Assembly (NCBI RefSeq): GCF_045862785.1
Contig: NZ_BQXO01000005.1
Span: 1 to 64,000 of the forward strand
DNA: 64,000 nucleotides
DNA from: Furfurilactobacillus curtus
GTDB lineage: Bacteria > Bacillota > Bacilli > Lactobacillales > Lactobacillaceae
Direction: 5' to 3'
The notes under the pieces: generated by a model
Told to the model about the DNA's origin: nothing
Seen by the model: the letters and a program-made list of their open reading frames with translations, nothing else
Databases searched by the model: none
Shown here: positions 47,044 to 56,506 of the stretch, piece by piece
Position numbering within the stretch: position 1 is the first letter of the stretch
Layout: every line of letters begins with the position of its first letter
Position numbers and translations under genes: made by a program

Positions 47044-47077
47044 GTTTAATAAGTTGTTAACCCAATTTCACCAGCAA

Positions 47078-47374
47078 TCAAGCTTCAACTTCTTTTTTGA
47101 TTTCCTCAAATACGGAGTCGATGCCAATACCAGTTAACAAAGGCACACCTGAAATCACCTTGTCTTTGATGTTGCTTGGCACCATGGTGGTTGAAACGAC
47201 AATATCGTAGTCACCATTGTCAATATTAGCGACTTCATCGGCAATCTTGGATTGGTGGAAGACAACTTGATCAATCAGTCCTTGATCTTCCAAATAGTCT
47301 TTGATTTTGCCAGTTGCGACCGTTGACGTTGCAATCCCAGTTCCACAGACAACCATTAAATCTTTCTTTGCCAT
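47078..47374 (-). CDS. gatB: PTS system, galactitol-type IIB component
   Basis: A 98-residue cytosolic phosphocarrier of the galactitol (Gat) PTS family. The phosphorylated cysteine is Cys10 in VCGTGIATST, followed by DIVVSTTMVP and GVPLLTGIG. It passes phosphate from IIA to the incoming sugar bound at IIC. Third gene of a IIA-IIC-IIB operon, 27 bases after IIC. AAGGAG precedes the ATG. The true sugar may be galactitol or another polyol or pentose; no catabolic gene is present to decide. Confidence 0.9.
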   Translation of the reverse strand: MAKKDLMVVCGTGIATSTVATGKIKDYLEDQGLIDQVVFHQSKIADEVANIDNGDYDIVVSTTMVPSNIKDKVISGVPLLTGIGIDSVFEEIKKEVEA

Positions 47375-47401
47375 AATTTGGTTCTCCTTTTATTTTAAAA
47401 A

Positions 47402-48733
47402 CTAATCTACATTTGTTTGTTTATGAAATTTGTTGAGCCAGATCATTAGGGCCAAAGCAATTATACCCAGTCCGATAATTCCAAGCCACAAGAAACTCTT
47501 ACCGAGGCCAACAATCATCCAAGTCGTCCACGCACCACCATCGGACAGGATTGAAATGCTGGAATTGCCTTTCATATTGAAGTGCGCTGTTTTTGCCACA
47601 GCGGTTAATAGTGGGGCGGCCCATGAAGCGATGAGTAACGAGATAACCATGTCAACGATGCCACCGATGACGATTCGGAAAACATTTCCGTTAAAGACGG
47701 CAGCCATAACCGCGATCATGAACGGAATGGTGGCCAAGTCACCAAATGGTAACACGGTGTTACCAGGTAGAATAACGGCGATAAGCAAGGTCAATGGAAC
47801 TAAGATCAGTGATGCAGATAAGACAGCTTCTTGACCAACAGCTAAGGCTGAATCCATCCCAATATATAGGTTCCGTTCTGGAAAATGCTTTTGAACCATT
47901 TTGTTAGCTGCTTCAGAGATCGGTGTTAATCCTTCCATTAGCAGCGACACCATGCGCGGCATCAAGATTAGCACGGCCGCAGTTGAAACACCTAAGTTCA
48001 AGATCTTGGCAACTGGATATTCAGCTAAAGCACCAATGATAATCCCAATGATTAAACCCATCACCGCCGAATCGCCAAAGATCCCAAGTCGTTTTTGAAT
48101 TCGTTCAGGGGTCCATTCGATGTTTTTGACCCCAGGAATGCGGTCTAATAACCAGTTAATTGGCAAAGCCAAGACAAATCCAGGTGCAGAAGCCCCTTGA
48201 GGAAATGAAATGCCAGCTAAGCCATAGTGACGTTGAATGGTTGGCGCAGCTAGATCGGCCAAGAAGTAGATCCACATGAGGTGAACGACCATCGTGACTA
48301 AACCAAGTGCAAAGTTTTGCGTAGCAGCGTAGACGAGTGAACCGGTAAAAGCAATGTGCCAGTAGTTCCACAGGTCAACATCCAGTGTCTTGGTTAAACC
48401 AACGACTAACAAGATGACGTTAGCCGCCACTCCAATTGGAATCGCCAAGCTCCCCAAAACCGTGCCGTATGAAATTGCCGAAGCAGCTGGCCAACCGACG
48501 TCAATCGTAGAGAGATGTAAGCCAAAGTTCTTGACCATCGCTTGAGCAGCTGGTCCTAAGTTAGATGTTAGTAATCCGATGACTAAGTTCAAACCAGTGA
48601 AACCAATCCCGACGGTTAAGCCCGCTTTGAAGGCCTTACCTGGCTTTAAGCCTAAGAGTAATCCGAAGATCAATAATAAAATTGGGAGCATTACCGTGGG
48701 TCCGGCGCTCAGTAACCATTTAATAACTGCCAT
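47402..48733 (-). CDS. gatC: PTS system, galactitol-type IIC component
   Basis: A 443-residue membrane permease of the Gat family with about 10-12 hydrophobic segments. Recognisable blocks are TVMLPILLLIFGLLLGLKPG near the start, GWPAASAISYGT, and GLTPISEAA followed by NLYIGMDSALAVGQEAV. It carries and phosphorylates the substrate with IIB. AAGGGG precedes the ATG. It sits between IIA (24 bases upstream) and IIB. Length is normal for GatC (about 450). Confidence 0.9.
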   Translation of the reverse strand: MAVIKWLLSAGPTVMLPILLLIFGLLLGLKPGKAFKAGLTVGIGFTGLNLVIGLLTSNLGPAAQAMVKNFGLHLSTIDVGWPAASAISYGTVLGSLAIPIGVAANVILLVVGLTKTLDVDLWNYWHIAFTGSLVYAATQNFALGLVTMVVHLMWIYFLADLAAPTIQRHYGLAGISFPQGASAPGFVLALPINWLLDRIPGVKNIEWTPERIQKRLGIFGDSAVMGLIIGIIIGALAEYPVAKILNLGVSTAAVLILMPRMVSLLMEGLTPISEAANKMVQKHFPERNLYIGMDSALAVGQEAVLSASLILVPLTLLIAVILPGNTVLPFGDLATIPFMIAVMAAVFNGNVFRIVIGGIVDMVISLLIASWAAPLLTAVAKTAHFNMKGNSSISILSDGGAWTTWMIVGLGKSFLWLGIIGLGIIALALMIWLNKFHKQTNVD

Positions 48734-48756
48734 TTTTTTGAAATACCCCTTTTAAA

Positions 48757-49212
48757 TTAGTTAATGTTGTTCTCGTTTAAGATTGCTAAAACCGCGGCGG
48801 AAGTTTTTGCGTGGATCAGTTGACTCATAACCTCCGTGTTTTGAAACATGGTCATCAAATTTTGGAGCATAGTTAACTGGGCGTGTGGTTCCTTTAGCGC
48901 CAGCATAAAGATCATTTCAACTGCAACGGGTTGCCCATCACCCATTTGTTGAAACGTCACCGGCTGTTGTAGTCGGGCAACCGCGATTTTAGCAGTATTG
49001 ACGTGTTCAGCGTCAGTATGCGGAATTGCCACTCCGATTGTCGCAGTTTGCAGGCCAGTGGAAAAATTTGCCTCACGGTTAATAATGGCATCGCGATAAC
49101 TAGCTTTGACGAAACCATCTTTGTGCAAATGTTCAGCAATCTGACTGAGGGCGTCATTGCGATCAGTTGCTTGTATATCTAGTAGAATCAAATTCTCTTC
49201 AATCAATGCCAT
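48757..49212 (-). CDS. gatA: PTS system IIA component (galactitol/fructose type)
   Basis: A 151-residue EIIA of the mannitol-fructose fold. The phosphorylated histidine is His65 in GVAIPHTDAEH, the family signature. It takes phosphate from HPr and gives it to GatB. GAGGAT precedes the ATG. First gene of the operon and therefore next to the control region shared with the divergent regulator at 49366. A cre-like site lies about 40 bases upstream. Confidence 0.9.
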   Translation of the reverse strand: MALIEENLILLDIQATDRNDALSQIAEHLHKDGFVKASYRDAIINREANFSTGLQTATIGVAIPHTDAEHVNTAKIAVARLQQPVTFQQMGDGQPVAVEMIFMLALKEPHAQLTMLQNLMTMFQNTEVMSQLIHAKTSAAVLAILNENNIN

Positions 49213-49250
49213 GGTAAACCATCCTCATTATCGAAATCATCACGGTTAAA

Positions 49251-49264
49251 TTAAGCGCTTTCAT
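49251..49264 (-). promoter_or_regulatory. cre-like site of the PTS operon
   Basis: On the minus strand TGAAAGCGCTTAAT matches 12 of 14 cre positions and keeps the perfect AAGCGCTT core, 39 bases upstream of gatA. Catabolite repression by CcpA is likely. Confidence 0.55.
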
Positions 49265-49327
49265 TTAACTATGAGTTTATTATCAGGCCTGTGGTAGAAT
49301 TATGCCATATACAGATAGACGGAGTTT

Positions 49328-49345
49328 ATTGTGCATATGCACAAT
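49328..49345. promoter_or_regulatory. Perfect 18 bp palindrome before the PTS regulator gene
   Basis: ATTGTGCAT and ATGCACAAT are exact complements without spacer. It lies 20 bases before the regulator start in the divergent region, a good place for an autoregulatory operator. Confidence 0.55.
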
Positions 49346-49365
49346 TTAAACAGGGGAGCGCGATT

Positions 49366-50421
49366 ATGCTAAAACTAGCAGGTGATAGCCTGACTCGACT
49401 GATTAAGACCATCCAGATTGATTTACCGTATGAGTTGCAACTTTTTGATCATGATGGGAAAAATCTTCGGACACGAAAGCGCAATTCGGCTGCAGTGGAG
49501 GCGATCACAACCAAGACAACGACCGTTGATGATTGGGATGCTGCCAAAATGGGTGTCATTGCTCCCGTGCGAGTCAACATTAACGTGGGTGCCGTAGAAG
49601 TTATGGGTGAACCGACAGTCGTGGCACCATTCGTGCGAATCATTGTGGATAGTTTTGAATTTTTAGTTCAATCAGAAATTGAACATCGGCAGCAACAAAT
49701 TGACTCCGAGGAACGTTCGATCTTCTATCATCAGTGGTTATTACTGAGTTCCTTGGATGATGCAGATCAACATTTTTTAGACACTGCGCGTAAATTAAAA
49801 ATTGATTTATCACGAAAATATCAAGTGGCCTTGATTCGGATTCCCAATGATGAACATCAACGCCAAGAGCTAGCGGCGGTGTTGGCTCATTCAACCCTCT
49901 CGTATTTAACGTTTACTCATTTGGAATACATTATCTTTACGGATGATTTACGGGAGTTAGACGAAATCTTGAAGCAAGTACGACATCATGAGCAATGGCA
50001 AATGGGAGTCGGCAATGTTCGACAATCATTACATGACTCACTTCATGAAGCGATGCGAACCATTTTGATTGCCAAATATTTGCATTATACGGATATGTAT
50101 TTTTATCAACAACTGGTCGAAGTCGACGAGTTGATGCAAAGCAATGTTGATGTTAGCGAAATTACGGACGCTATGATCGCTTTAGCGGCTGTGAATAATG
50201 GTCAGGTACTTTTACAAACCTTTTGGACATTTACGCAACTGAATGGTGATAATTCGTTAACGGCTAAGACACTACACATTCATCGCAATACGTTACGTTA
50301 TCGCCTAGATAAATTTAGCGATGCGATTAACGTTGATCCACGTAACCTGTCAGAATATCCGCGCGTTTACATTGCCTACTTAAAATATATTCGACAGAGT
50401 TTTATTGGCAATCTGATTTAA
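49366..50421 (+). CDS. PucR/CdaR-type transcriptional regulator
   Basis: A 351-residue regulator. The C-terminal HTH is of the PucR (HTH_30) type: LTAKTLHIHRNTLRYRLDKFSDAINVDPRNL (about 305-335). The N-terminal 130 residues resemble the sugar-diacid recognition domain of CdaR proteins, and a GGDEF-like middle domain may follow. GGGGAG at 49353-49358 selects the ATG at 49366. Divergent from the gatACB operon, it most likely activates that operon when the substrate is present. Confidence 0.8.
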   Translation: MLKLAGDSLTRLIKTIQIDLPYELQLFDHDGKNLRTRKRNSAAVEAITTKTTTVDDWDAAKMGVIAPVRVNINVGAVEVMGEPTVVAPFVRIIVDSFEFLVQSEIEHRQQQIDSEERSIFYHQWLLLSSLDDADQHFLDTARKLKIDLSRKYQVALIRIPNDEHQRQELAAVLAHSTLSYLTFTHLEYIIFTDDLRELDEILKQVRHHEQWQMGVGNVRQSLHDSLHEAMRTILIAKYLHYTDMYFYQQLVEVDELMQSNVDVSEITDAMIALAAVNNGQVLLQTFWTFTQLNGDNSLTAKTLHIHRNTLRYRLDKFSDAINVDPRNLSEYPRVYIAYLKYIRQSFIGNLI

Positions 50422-50507
50422 AAGTCGGTCAATTCTGTCTCGTCACTAAAGTGGTCCTATGGTACGATACGTTCGTTATTTAAAATTAGGAAAATGGGTG
50501 AAACACG

Positions 50508-52136
50508 GTGGATTATCGAGCTTCTTTGGCACAACAGCAGCAGGCCTATGTTAAAACGGCCGGCTTTTATGGTTGGCTTCGCCAACATCGGCGGTTGTGG
50601 CTGTGGCTGACATTTATTAGCGTTGCCTTAGTGATTGAATTGCCTTTTTTATTAAACAATCAATTATTCGGTGGCTGGGATCAACAATTTCATGTAAATC
50701 GAATTGAGGAATTGTATCGGGCCGCACAACAGGGTGCGTGGCATAACGCGATTAGCACGTTTACTTTTCGGCAAGCGGGATTAGGTATTCAGATTTTTTA
50801 CCCTTATCTTTTCTTGTATCCCTATGCGCTACTACGTCTGCTCGGGGTCCCAGGAATTTCGGCTTTATATTTGGGCAATTTACTTTACATTATTTTAGGG
50901 TGCTGGATCGCTTATTGGTGCATGTTGAAATTTTTGCAAGTTCGTCAGGCGCGCCGGCCGATTATGGGCGCTTATCTATTTGCCGTCTTGTACAACTTGT
51001 CGGGTTATCTCGTCTTTAATGAGATGGTGCGCTTTGATTTGCCAGAAGCTCAATCGATGATGTGGTATCCTTTATTGTTTCTAGGACTGTATTTGACGTT
51101 GAAACGGCATCGTTACGCCTGGTTGCTAACCACTTTGGGCGCTGTGATGTTAGTTTATACCCATGTACTTTCGGCTGCATTAGCCGCGGGGATGGTGATC
51201 GTTGTATTGGCCTTAGGCTGGCGTGATTTGCGTGATGGTCGAACGTGGGTCGATCTCACTCTAACTGGCCTAGCAACGCTGGTCGTTAGTCTGCCGGAAT
51301 TGTTACCGATGCTAAAAACGAGTCAAGCGGTCACGATTGCCTCACCAAAATTAGGTTCCATGGCTGGTCAAGCGATCTCGCCGTTAGTCGCAGTTGGCTA
51401 TGGTTTTGGCAATGTCACGAAAACTGGCCTGCTGACTCATGGCGTGACCTTAGGGACGATTGTGCTTGTTGCTTTAGTCGCAACGTGGGTTGGTTTTCGC
51501 CATTTAGATCGTTTTGGTAGAACGATGACAACCCTGAACACGTTGCTATTTTGGGCGACGACGAAGCTATTTCCGTGGCAGCTATTTGAACACACACCTG
51601 TCCGAATTTTGCAGCACCCATGGCGGTTCTACACGTTTATTAGTTTTTTCACACTGGTGGTTTTTGTTTTGATGGTTGATCAGGTCCAACTACGGCAATC
51701 TTGGCGCCGCGTTATTGTTGGCGGTGCGATGTTGTTAACGTTAGTAACGAGTATTGCCACCGTAGCCGTGTCTAAGCCAGTTGTGACGGCCAGCGGTTAC
51801 CACCATTTTGCGACTTCTGCACGATACTTTGACTATGCGCCTAAACGAAGCTTGCCTTATCTGACAGAGATTTATCAGCATCAAGCCGTTATTTCACAGG
51901 GAAAACAGGTTATCACCAAAAAGACGGTAACGCTAATGCCACGGCCAGATGGAACCAAAATGGTCATACCAACCATTGCCCAAGGCCACCAAATTGACTT
52001 ACCATTTTTTAACTATGGTACCGGTTATCGTGTGACAACTGATCAAGGCATTCGGCTTCGGCCGCAGATCTCAAAGCGGGGCACAATTCAAGTTACGCTG
52101 CCTCGACAAACTCGTTTCGTAACCATTCAATATTGA
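50508..52136 (+). CDS. Polytopic membrane protein, GT-C glycosyltransferase-like
   Basis: A 542-residue membrane protein with about 11 hydrophobic segments and an extracellular C-terminus of about 110 residues. After the first helix a GGWDQQFHVNRIEEL loop (about 55-70) carries the Asp and His typical of the catalytic first loop of GT-C lipid-linked sugar transferases, as in YfhO-like and PMT-like proteins. It may glycosylate a wall polymer such as lipoteichoic acid. GTG start with GGGTG upstream is the weakest part. Single gene with a strong terminator. Confidence 0.65.
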   Translation: MDYRASLAQQQQAYVKTAGFYGWLRQHRRLWLWLTFISVALVIELPFLLNNQLFGGWDQQFHVNRIEELYRAAQQGAWHNAISTFTFRQAGLGIQIFYPYLFLYPYALLRLLGVPGISALYLGNLLYIILGCWIAYWCMLKFLQVRQARRPIMGAYLFAVLYNLSGYLVFNEMVRFDLPEAQSMMWYPLLFLGLYLTLKRHRYAWLLTTLGAVMLVYTHVLSAALAAGMVIVVLALGWRDLRDGRTWVDLTLTGLATLVVSLPELLPMLKTSQAVTIASPKLGSMAGQAISPLVAVGYGFGNVTKTGLLTHGVTLGTIVLVALVATWVGFRHLDRFGRTMTTLNTLLFWATTKLFPWQLFEHTPVRILQHPWRFYTFISFFTLVVFVLMVDQVQLRQSWRRVIVGGAMLLTLVTSIATVAVSKPVVTASGYHHFATSARYFDYAPKRSLPYLTEIYQHQAVISQGKQVITKKTVTLMPRPDGTKMVIPTIAQGHQIDLPFFNYGTGYRVTTDQGIRLRPQISKRGTIQVTLPRQTRFVTIQY

Positions 52137-52196
52137 TCACCATTGATCATCGCAATTGCGACGCTGTTAATGTCTCCAATCACTCAATTTATAAGT

Positions 52197-52250
52197 AAAA
52201 GCGCTTGGTCTAGGTAATATTAAAGCATTACCTAGACCAAGCGCTTTTTT
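52197..52250. terminator. Long bidirectional terminator
   Basis: AAAAGCGCTTGGTCTAGGTA pairs with its perfect complement (22 bp stem, 8-base loop), followed by T6. Confidence 0.93.
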
Positions 52251-52296
52251 AATGGATTTGGCCAAATTCTTGTTTGATAGTCAATAATTCTGAGCA

Positions 52297-52341
52297 GCTA
52301 GTGCTCAGGTTCAAAGCGGCTGACTGCACTCTGAGTCATTG
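52297..52341. repeat. 45 bp direct repeat, copy 1
   Basis: Starts GCTAGTGCTCAGG and ends GAGTCATTG; three differences from 52478-52522. It can fold (CTCAG / CTGAG). An N gap lies between the copies. Confidence 0.8.
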
Positions 52342-52368
52342 TCGAGTTCCGTAAGCCTGATCCTTGCG

Positions 52369-52444
52369 NNNNNNNNNNNNNNNNNNNNNNNNNNNNNNNN
52401 NNNNNNNNNNNNNNNNNNNNNNNNNNNNNNNNNNNNNNNNNNNN
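52369..52444. other. Assembly gap (76 N)
   Basis: A run of 76 N between two copies of a 45 bp repeat downstream of tex. The true content and length are unknown; more copies of the repeat are likely. Confidence 0.95.
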
Positions 52445-52477
52445 CAATTGGTAAAGTCCACCAATCACTGCCAACTT

Positions 52478-52522
52478 GCTAGTGCTCAGGCTCAAAGCGG
52501 CTGACTGCACTCTGAATCATTG
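52478..52522. repeat. 45 bp direct repeat, copy 2
   Basis: Second copy; its right end overlaps the stop codon of tex by a few bases, so the repeat probably arose by duplication of the 3' flank of tex. Confidence 0.8.
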
Positions 52523-54700
52523 ATTCGGATCCAACATCGTCAGTTGAATGCGTTGCCGTTTTTGGTCAATTTCTTCAACCCAAACGGTGACAATATCGCC
52601 AACGGAAACAATTTCAGCGGGATTCTTAACAAAGCGTTTGGTTAATTTAGAAATATGCACCAGGCCATCATGTTTGACACCAATGTCAACAAAGGCACCA
52701 AAATCAATCACATTACGGACGGTTCCTTGTAACTTCATCCCCGGCTGTAAGTCTTCAATGGTCAGTACGTCATGGCGTAGTAATGGCGCTGGCATGTCAT
52801 CACGTAAATCACGACCTGGTTTGAGTAAACTCGCGATAATATCAGTGATCGTTTCGACACCGGCCTTTGTTTCAGCTGCTAGTGCTTGCTGATCAAGGGT
52901 CCGCATCGTTTTAATAAACGTTGGTTCGCCGAGATGCGTCACGTCAAAACCGGTTTCGGTCAAAATTTGGTTTGCAGCTCGATAGCTTTCAGGATGAATA
53001 TCAGTATTATCGAGTGGGTTATCGCCACCGATAATGCGTAAAAATCCGACCGCTTGTTCATAAGCTTTTGGACCAAGCCGGGGGACCTGCTTTAATTGAC
53101 GTCGATCCGTATAACGGCCGTTTTCATTTCGAAAAGTGATGATATTGGTCGCAATGGTTTGGTTTAAACCAGAAATATGAGTTAACAGTTCGGCACTGGC
53201 CGTGTTCAGATTGATGCCGACTTGGTTAACCGCCGTTTCAACCACTGTATCTAATTGTGCCGTTAGGTCTTTGTTAGGCACATCATGCTGGTACTGGCCA
53301 ACGCCGACACTTTGGGGATCGATTTTGACTAATTCAGCGAGTGGATCCTGCAAGCGCCGACCAATACTGATGGCACTACGTTCTTCAACGTGTAGGTCAG
53401 GAAATTCATCCCGGGCCGCCTGACTAGCGGAGTAAACGGAAGCGCCGGCTTCATTAACGATGACGTATGAAATGTCACGAGGGATGCCGCGTAATACTTC
53501 CGCGACAAACGTTTCTGATTCCCGCGAGGCGGTCCCATTACCGATTGCAATCATCGTGACTTGGTATTGTTCCAGTAAATCATGAAGTTGGCCTGCAGCG
53601 GCTTGACGTTTGGAGGTTGGCGCCGGCTTATGGGGATAGATGACTAATTTAGTCAAAAATTTACCATTAGCATCGATGACGGCAAGTTTACAGCCAGTGC
53701 GATACGCCGGGTCGAATCCAAGGACGACCTGGCCTTTCATGGGTGCCTGCATGAGAAGGTGATAAAGGTTTGTGCCAAAAACTTGGATTGCATGTGTATT
53801 GGCCGTGTCAGTCAGTTCACGCCGCAATTCGCGCTCAATCGCTGGGCCGATAAAACGCTTGTACGTATCGGTGTAGGCTTCGGTAACCAATGGAACGGCA
53901 GGGCCTTGATGATGACCGACAATTCGAAAACGTAAAAAGTTGAGAATCGCTGATGAATCAACAGCGATGTTAACTTTTAGAATATCTGTTTTTTCACCGC
54001 GATTGATCGCTAGTGTCTGGTAGGCGGCCATCTTGATCAAGGGCTGTTCAAAGTCGTAATACTGTTGATAGACGCCGTCCTCGTCGAGAGTGGCTCCTTT
54101 GGGTTTTACCGTGACGACGAGTTTTGCATGGGAGCGAGTATAGTCACGAATAAACGCGCGAAAGCTGGCCTCTTCGCCAAAGGCTTCTGCGAGAATCTCG
54201 TGGGCACCGGCGTAAACATCGGCCAGTGTAGCTAAGCCTTGGTCAGGTGCCAGATAGGTTGTTGCTACTTGATCAAGCGGTTGGTTAGCAAAAGTTAGCA
54301 ACCACTTGGCGAATGGCAATAATCCTTTTTCTTTAGCAATGGTGGCCTTTGTACGCCGCTTTTGTTTATACGGCAGATAGAGATCTTCAACGGCTTGCAA
54401 AGTGGTTGCCGCAGAAATTTGCTGGGCAAGTTTAGGGGTCATCGCCTGCTGTTCGGTGATTTGTTTGGTGACCTCAGCCTTTCGAATGGCCAATTTTTCG
54501 AAATGTTGCCAGGTGTCTTGGATGGTTCTGATTTGAACTTCATCTAGGCTACCAGTCATTTCTTTTCGGTACCGGGCCACAAACGGAATGGTGTTGCCGT
54601 CATTTAATAACGACAAGGTGGCCGTGAGTTGGTGCTGAGTAATGTCAGATAAAGCGTCGTTGACTTGATGTAATAAGGTTGGATCTAATTCGCTGGCCAT
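52517..54700 (-). CDS. tex: Tex-family RNA-binding transcription accessory protein
   Basis: A 727-residue nucleic-acid binding protein of the Tex/Spt6 type. In order: N-terminal helical HTH-like region, YqgF-like RNase H fold (VVLGFDPAYRTGCKLAVID, about 325-345), double HhH (GINLNTASAELLTHISGL and VPRLGPKAYEQAVGFLRI, about 495-560), and a C-terminal S1 domain (GMKLQGTVRNVIDFGAFVDIGVKHDGLVHIS, near 645-680). AGGAGG favours the ATG at 54700 over 54721. Roles in transcription and RNA turnover are proposed for the family. Full length. Confidence 0.95.
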   Translation of the reverse strand: MASELDPTLLHQVNDALSDITQHQLTATLSLLNDGNTIPFVARYRKEMTGSLDEVQIRTIQDTWQHFEKLAIRKAEVTKQITEQQAMTPKLAQQISAATTLQAVEDLYLPYKQKRRTKATIAKEKGLLPFAKWLLTFANQPLDQVATTYLAPDQGLATLADVYAGAHEILAEAFGEEASFRAFIRDYTRSHAKLVVTVKPKGATLDEDGVYQQYYDFEQPLIKMAAYQTLAINRGEKTDILKVNIAVDSSAILNFLRFRIVGHHQGPAVPLVTEAYTDTYKRFIGPAIERELRRELTDTANTHAIQVFGTNLYHLLMQAPMKGQVVLGFDPAYRTGCKLAVIDANGKFLTKLVIYPHKPAPTSKRQAAAGQLHDLLEQYQVTMIAIGNGTASRESETFVAEVLRGIPRDISYVIVNEAGASVYSASQAARDEFPDLHVEERSAISIGRRLQDPLAELVKIDPQSVGVGQYQHDVPNKDLTAQLDTVVETAVNQVGINLNTASAELLTHISGLNQTIATNIITFRNENGRYTDRRQLKQVPRLGPKAYEQAVGFLRIIGGDNPLDNTDIHPESYRAANQILTETGFDVTHLGEPTFIKTMRTLDQQALAAETKAGVETITDIIASLLKPGRDLRDDMPAPLLRHDVLTIEDLQPGMKLQGTVRNVIDFGAFVDIGVKHDGLVHISKLTKRFVKNPAEIVSVGDIVTVWVEEIDQKRQRIQLTMLDPNQ

Positions 54701-55005
54701 AGTACCTCCTAATTCGTGCAACTATAAAAAGTTCTTTAATCATTATACGTGAATTTCCCATTGCCTGTGGCAAGGATTCTTTTATCGCACAGTGTTCGAT
54801 AGATTTGTAACAGTATTGAGTGTTTTAGTGATAATTATCAATTTAATTAGGCGGGCTAATCATCAAAAACATATAGATTGCGATTAGACCGGCGTTTCGA
54901 CTCATCGAAACATTTGCGCACACTTACCTATTTTTAATGTACAGTGTTCGAGAGCCGTGTTATACTGATTCGGTTTTTAGATCACGAAGAAAGTAGGCAG
55001 TCAAA
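54701..55005. promoter_or_regulatory. Control region of the VTC-CotH operon
   Basis: TGTACA (54938-54943), 17 bases, TATACT (54961-54966) give a promoter about 40 bases before the VTC gene. The 11-mer ACAGTGTTCGA occurs twice, at 54789-54799 and 54941-54951, the second inside the promoter; these may be sites of the TetR regulator encoded in the operon. No gene is seen here. Confidence 0.55.
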
Positions 55006-55746
55006 ATGATGGCAAGCGTAGCGACAACACCAACCATACCAATGGTGTTTGAGCGACATGAACAAAAATATGTCATGAGTCAGTCCATTTATCAGCAATT
55101 ATTAGTGGCGCTAGGTGACGAAATTAGCGTGGACCAATACGGACAGCAGACGATTTCCTCGCTGTATTATGATACCGCCGATTATTTATTTGCGCGGCGA
55201 CAGTTAGATGACAGTAGCTACCGGGAAAAGCTTCGCTTACGGGTCTATGGTAGTCAGATTACGGCAAAACAAGCGGCATTTGTTGAATTAAAAAAGAAAG
55301 TCCAGGGTATTACCTATAAACGTCGGATTCAGCTGTCCTACCAGGCAGGCTGTGATTATTTGGGCCATCGAGGAATGCCAATGAGGCCCCAACACGAAAT
55401 GAATTATCGAGAGATTGATCATTTTGTTCAGCAAACAGCCTTGCCGACGCGGACGGCTGTGATTTACGAGCGCACGGCTTACTCAAGCCAACGGGGATTG
55501 CGGGTAACTTTTGATGAGAATATTCGTTGGCGATCCGGCGACATTGATTTGACCACGACTGCACCGACGAAAGCGTTATTAGCACCGGGAATGGTCGTCA
55601 TGGAAATTAAAATTCCGCAGGCATTACCTTTAGCTTGGAGCCAAGTTTTTGCGAGATTACATCTGTATCCACAACCATTTTCAAAGTATGGCCTAATTTA
55701 TAAGTACGGTATTTTGGGGGGCAAACAATGCTTATCAGCTATTTAG
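55006..55746 (+). CDS. VTC domain protein (polyphosphate polymerase-like)
   Basis: A 246-residue protein with the VTC/TTM tunnel fold known from the yeast polyphosphate polymerase Vtc4. The charged tunnel residues are in place: FERHEQKYVM (15-24), SLYYDTADY, REKLRLRVYG, FVELKKK, YKRR, IYERTAYS, RVTFDENIRW, VVMEIKIPQ and SKYG near the end. It would bind a nucleotide or polyphosphate. Two ATGs (55006, 55009) are possible. Its end overlaps the DUF4956 gene by 19 bases. In bacteria such proteins are usually found with CotH, as here; the reaction is not proven. Confidence 0.85.
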   Translation: MMASVATTPTIPMVFERHEQKYVMSQSIYQQLLVALGDEISVDQYGQQTISSLYYDTADYLFARRQLDDSSYREKLRLRVYGSQITAKQAAFVELKKKVQGITYKRRIQLSYQAGCDYLGHRGMPMRPQHEMNYREIDHFVQQTALPTRTAVIYERTAYSSQRGLRVTFDENIRWRSGDIDLTTTAPTKALLAPGMVVMEIKIPQALPLAWSQVFARLHLYPQPFSKYGLIYKYGILGGKQCLSAI

Positions 55747-56405
55747 GAAAGGCTCATCACTTGGTGACCTTTGAACAGATTTTAATTACAACATTAGTGA
55801 CATTGGTTTTGGGGCTGATCGTGGCTTTTGTCTATATGTATCGAAACCACTACTCGCGTCATTTTATTTTTGCGGTTGCGATGTTGCCCATTCTCGTCCA
55901 AGCGACGATTATGATCGTGCATGGCAATTTAGGGGCCGGGATCACAGTTGCCGGTGCGTTCAGCTTGGTTCGATTTCGGTCAGCACCTGGGAATGCGCGT
56001 GAGATGGTGACGATCTTCTTTGCAATGGCAATTGGCCTAGCCACCGGGCGTGGCTATTTACTATATGCCATCTTTTTCACCGTGATCGTTAGCCTCGCCA
56101 TGCTGTTATATACCATGATTGATTTTGGTTCTGGAAACGAGAACGAACGATTGATGAAAATCGTGGTGCCTGAAGACTTAGAATATGAGCACGCGTTTGA
56201 TGATATTTTTGAGCGTTATACCAAAGAAGTTGCTCTGAATAACGTACGTACGACTAATTTAGGCAGTTTGTTTGAGTTACAATATCGCGTTATTTTGAAA
56301 CAAGCGGACCAACAAAAAGCGTTTATTGATGAGCTACGTGAGCGAAATGGCAATTTAGAAGTGGCTTTACGAGCAGACATTTCTGACACTAACAGTGCTT
56401 TATGA
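55728..56405 (+). CDS. DUF4956 membrane protein
   Basis: A 225-residue protein with four transmembrane helices (about 15-38, 45-65, 90-107, 112-130) and a cytosolic C-terminal domain of about 90 residues. The signature GAGITVAGAFSLVRFRSAPGNAREM (near 68-92) is the DUF4956 core with its conserved RFR. GGGGGG precedes the ATG, inside the VTC gene. DUF4956 proteins occur almost always beside VTC and CotH genes, which suggests a membrane partner of the VTC protein. Function unknown. Confidence 0.85.
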   Translation: MLISYLGKAHHLVTFEQILITTLVTLVLGLIVAFVYMYRNHYSRHFIFAVAMLPILVQATIMIVHGNLGAGITVAGAFSLVRFRSAPGNAREMVTIFFAMAIGLATGRGYLLYAIFFTVIVSLAMLLYTMIDFGSGNENERLMKIVVPEDLEYEHAFDDIFERYTKEVALNNVRTTNLGSLFELQYRVILKQADQQKAFIDELRERNGNLEVALRADISDTNSAL

Positions 56406-56506
56406 GTGACTAACGGTGTTGGAGATTTCATGAATTGTCGTGCTGTGCCAGCGCTCAGCTCCTTTCGCACTGGTTCCACACTGATTTTAAAAAAGGAGAT
56501 CACTTC

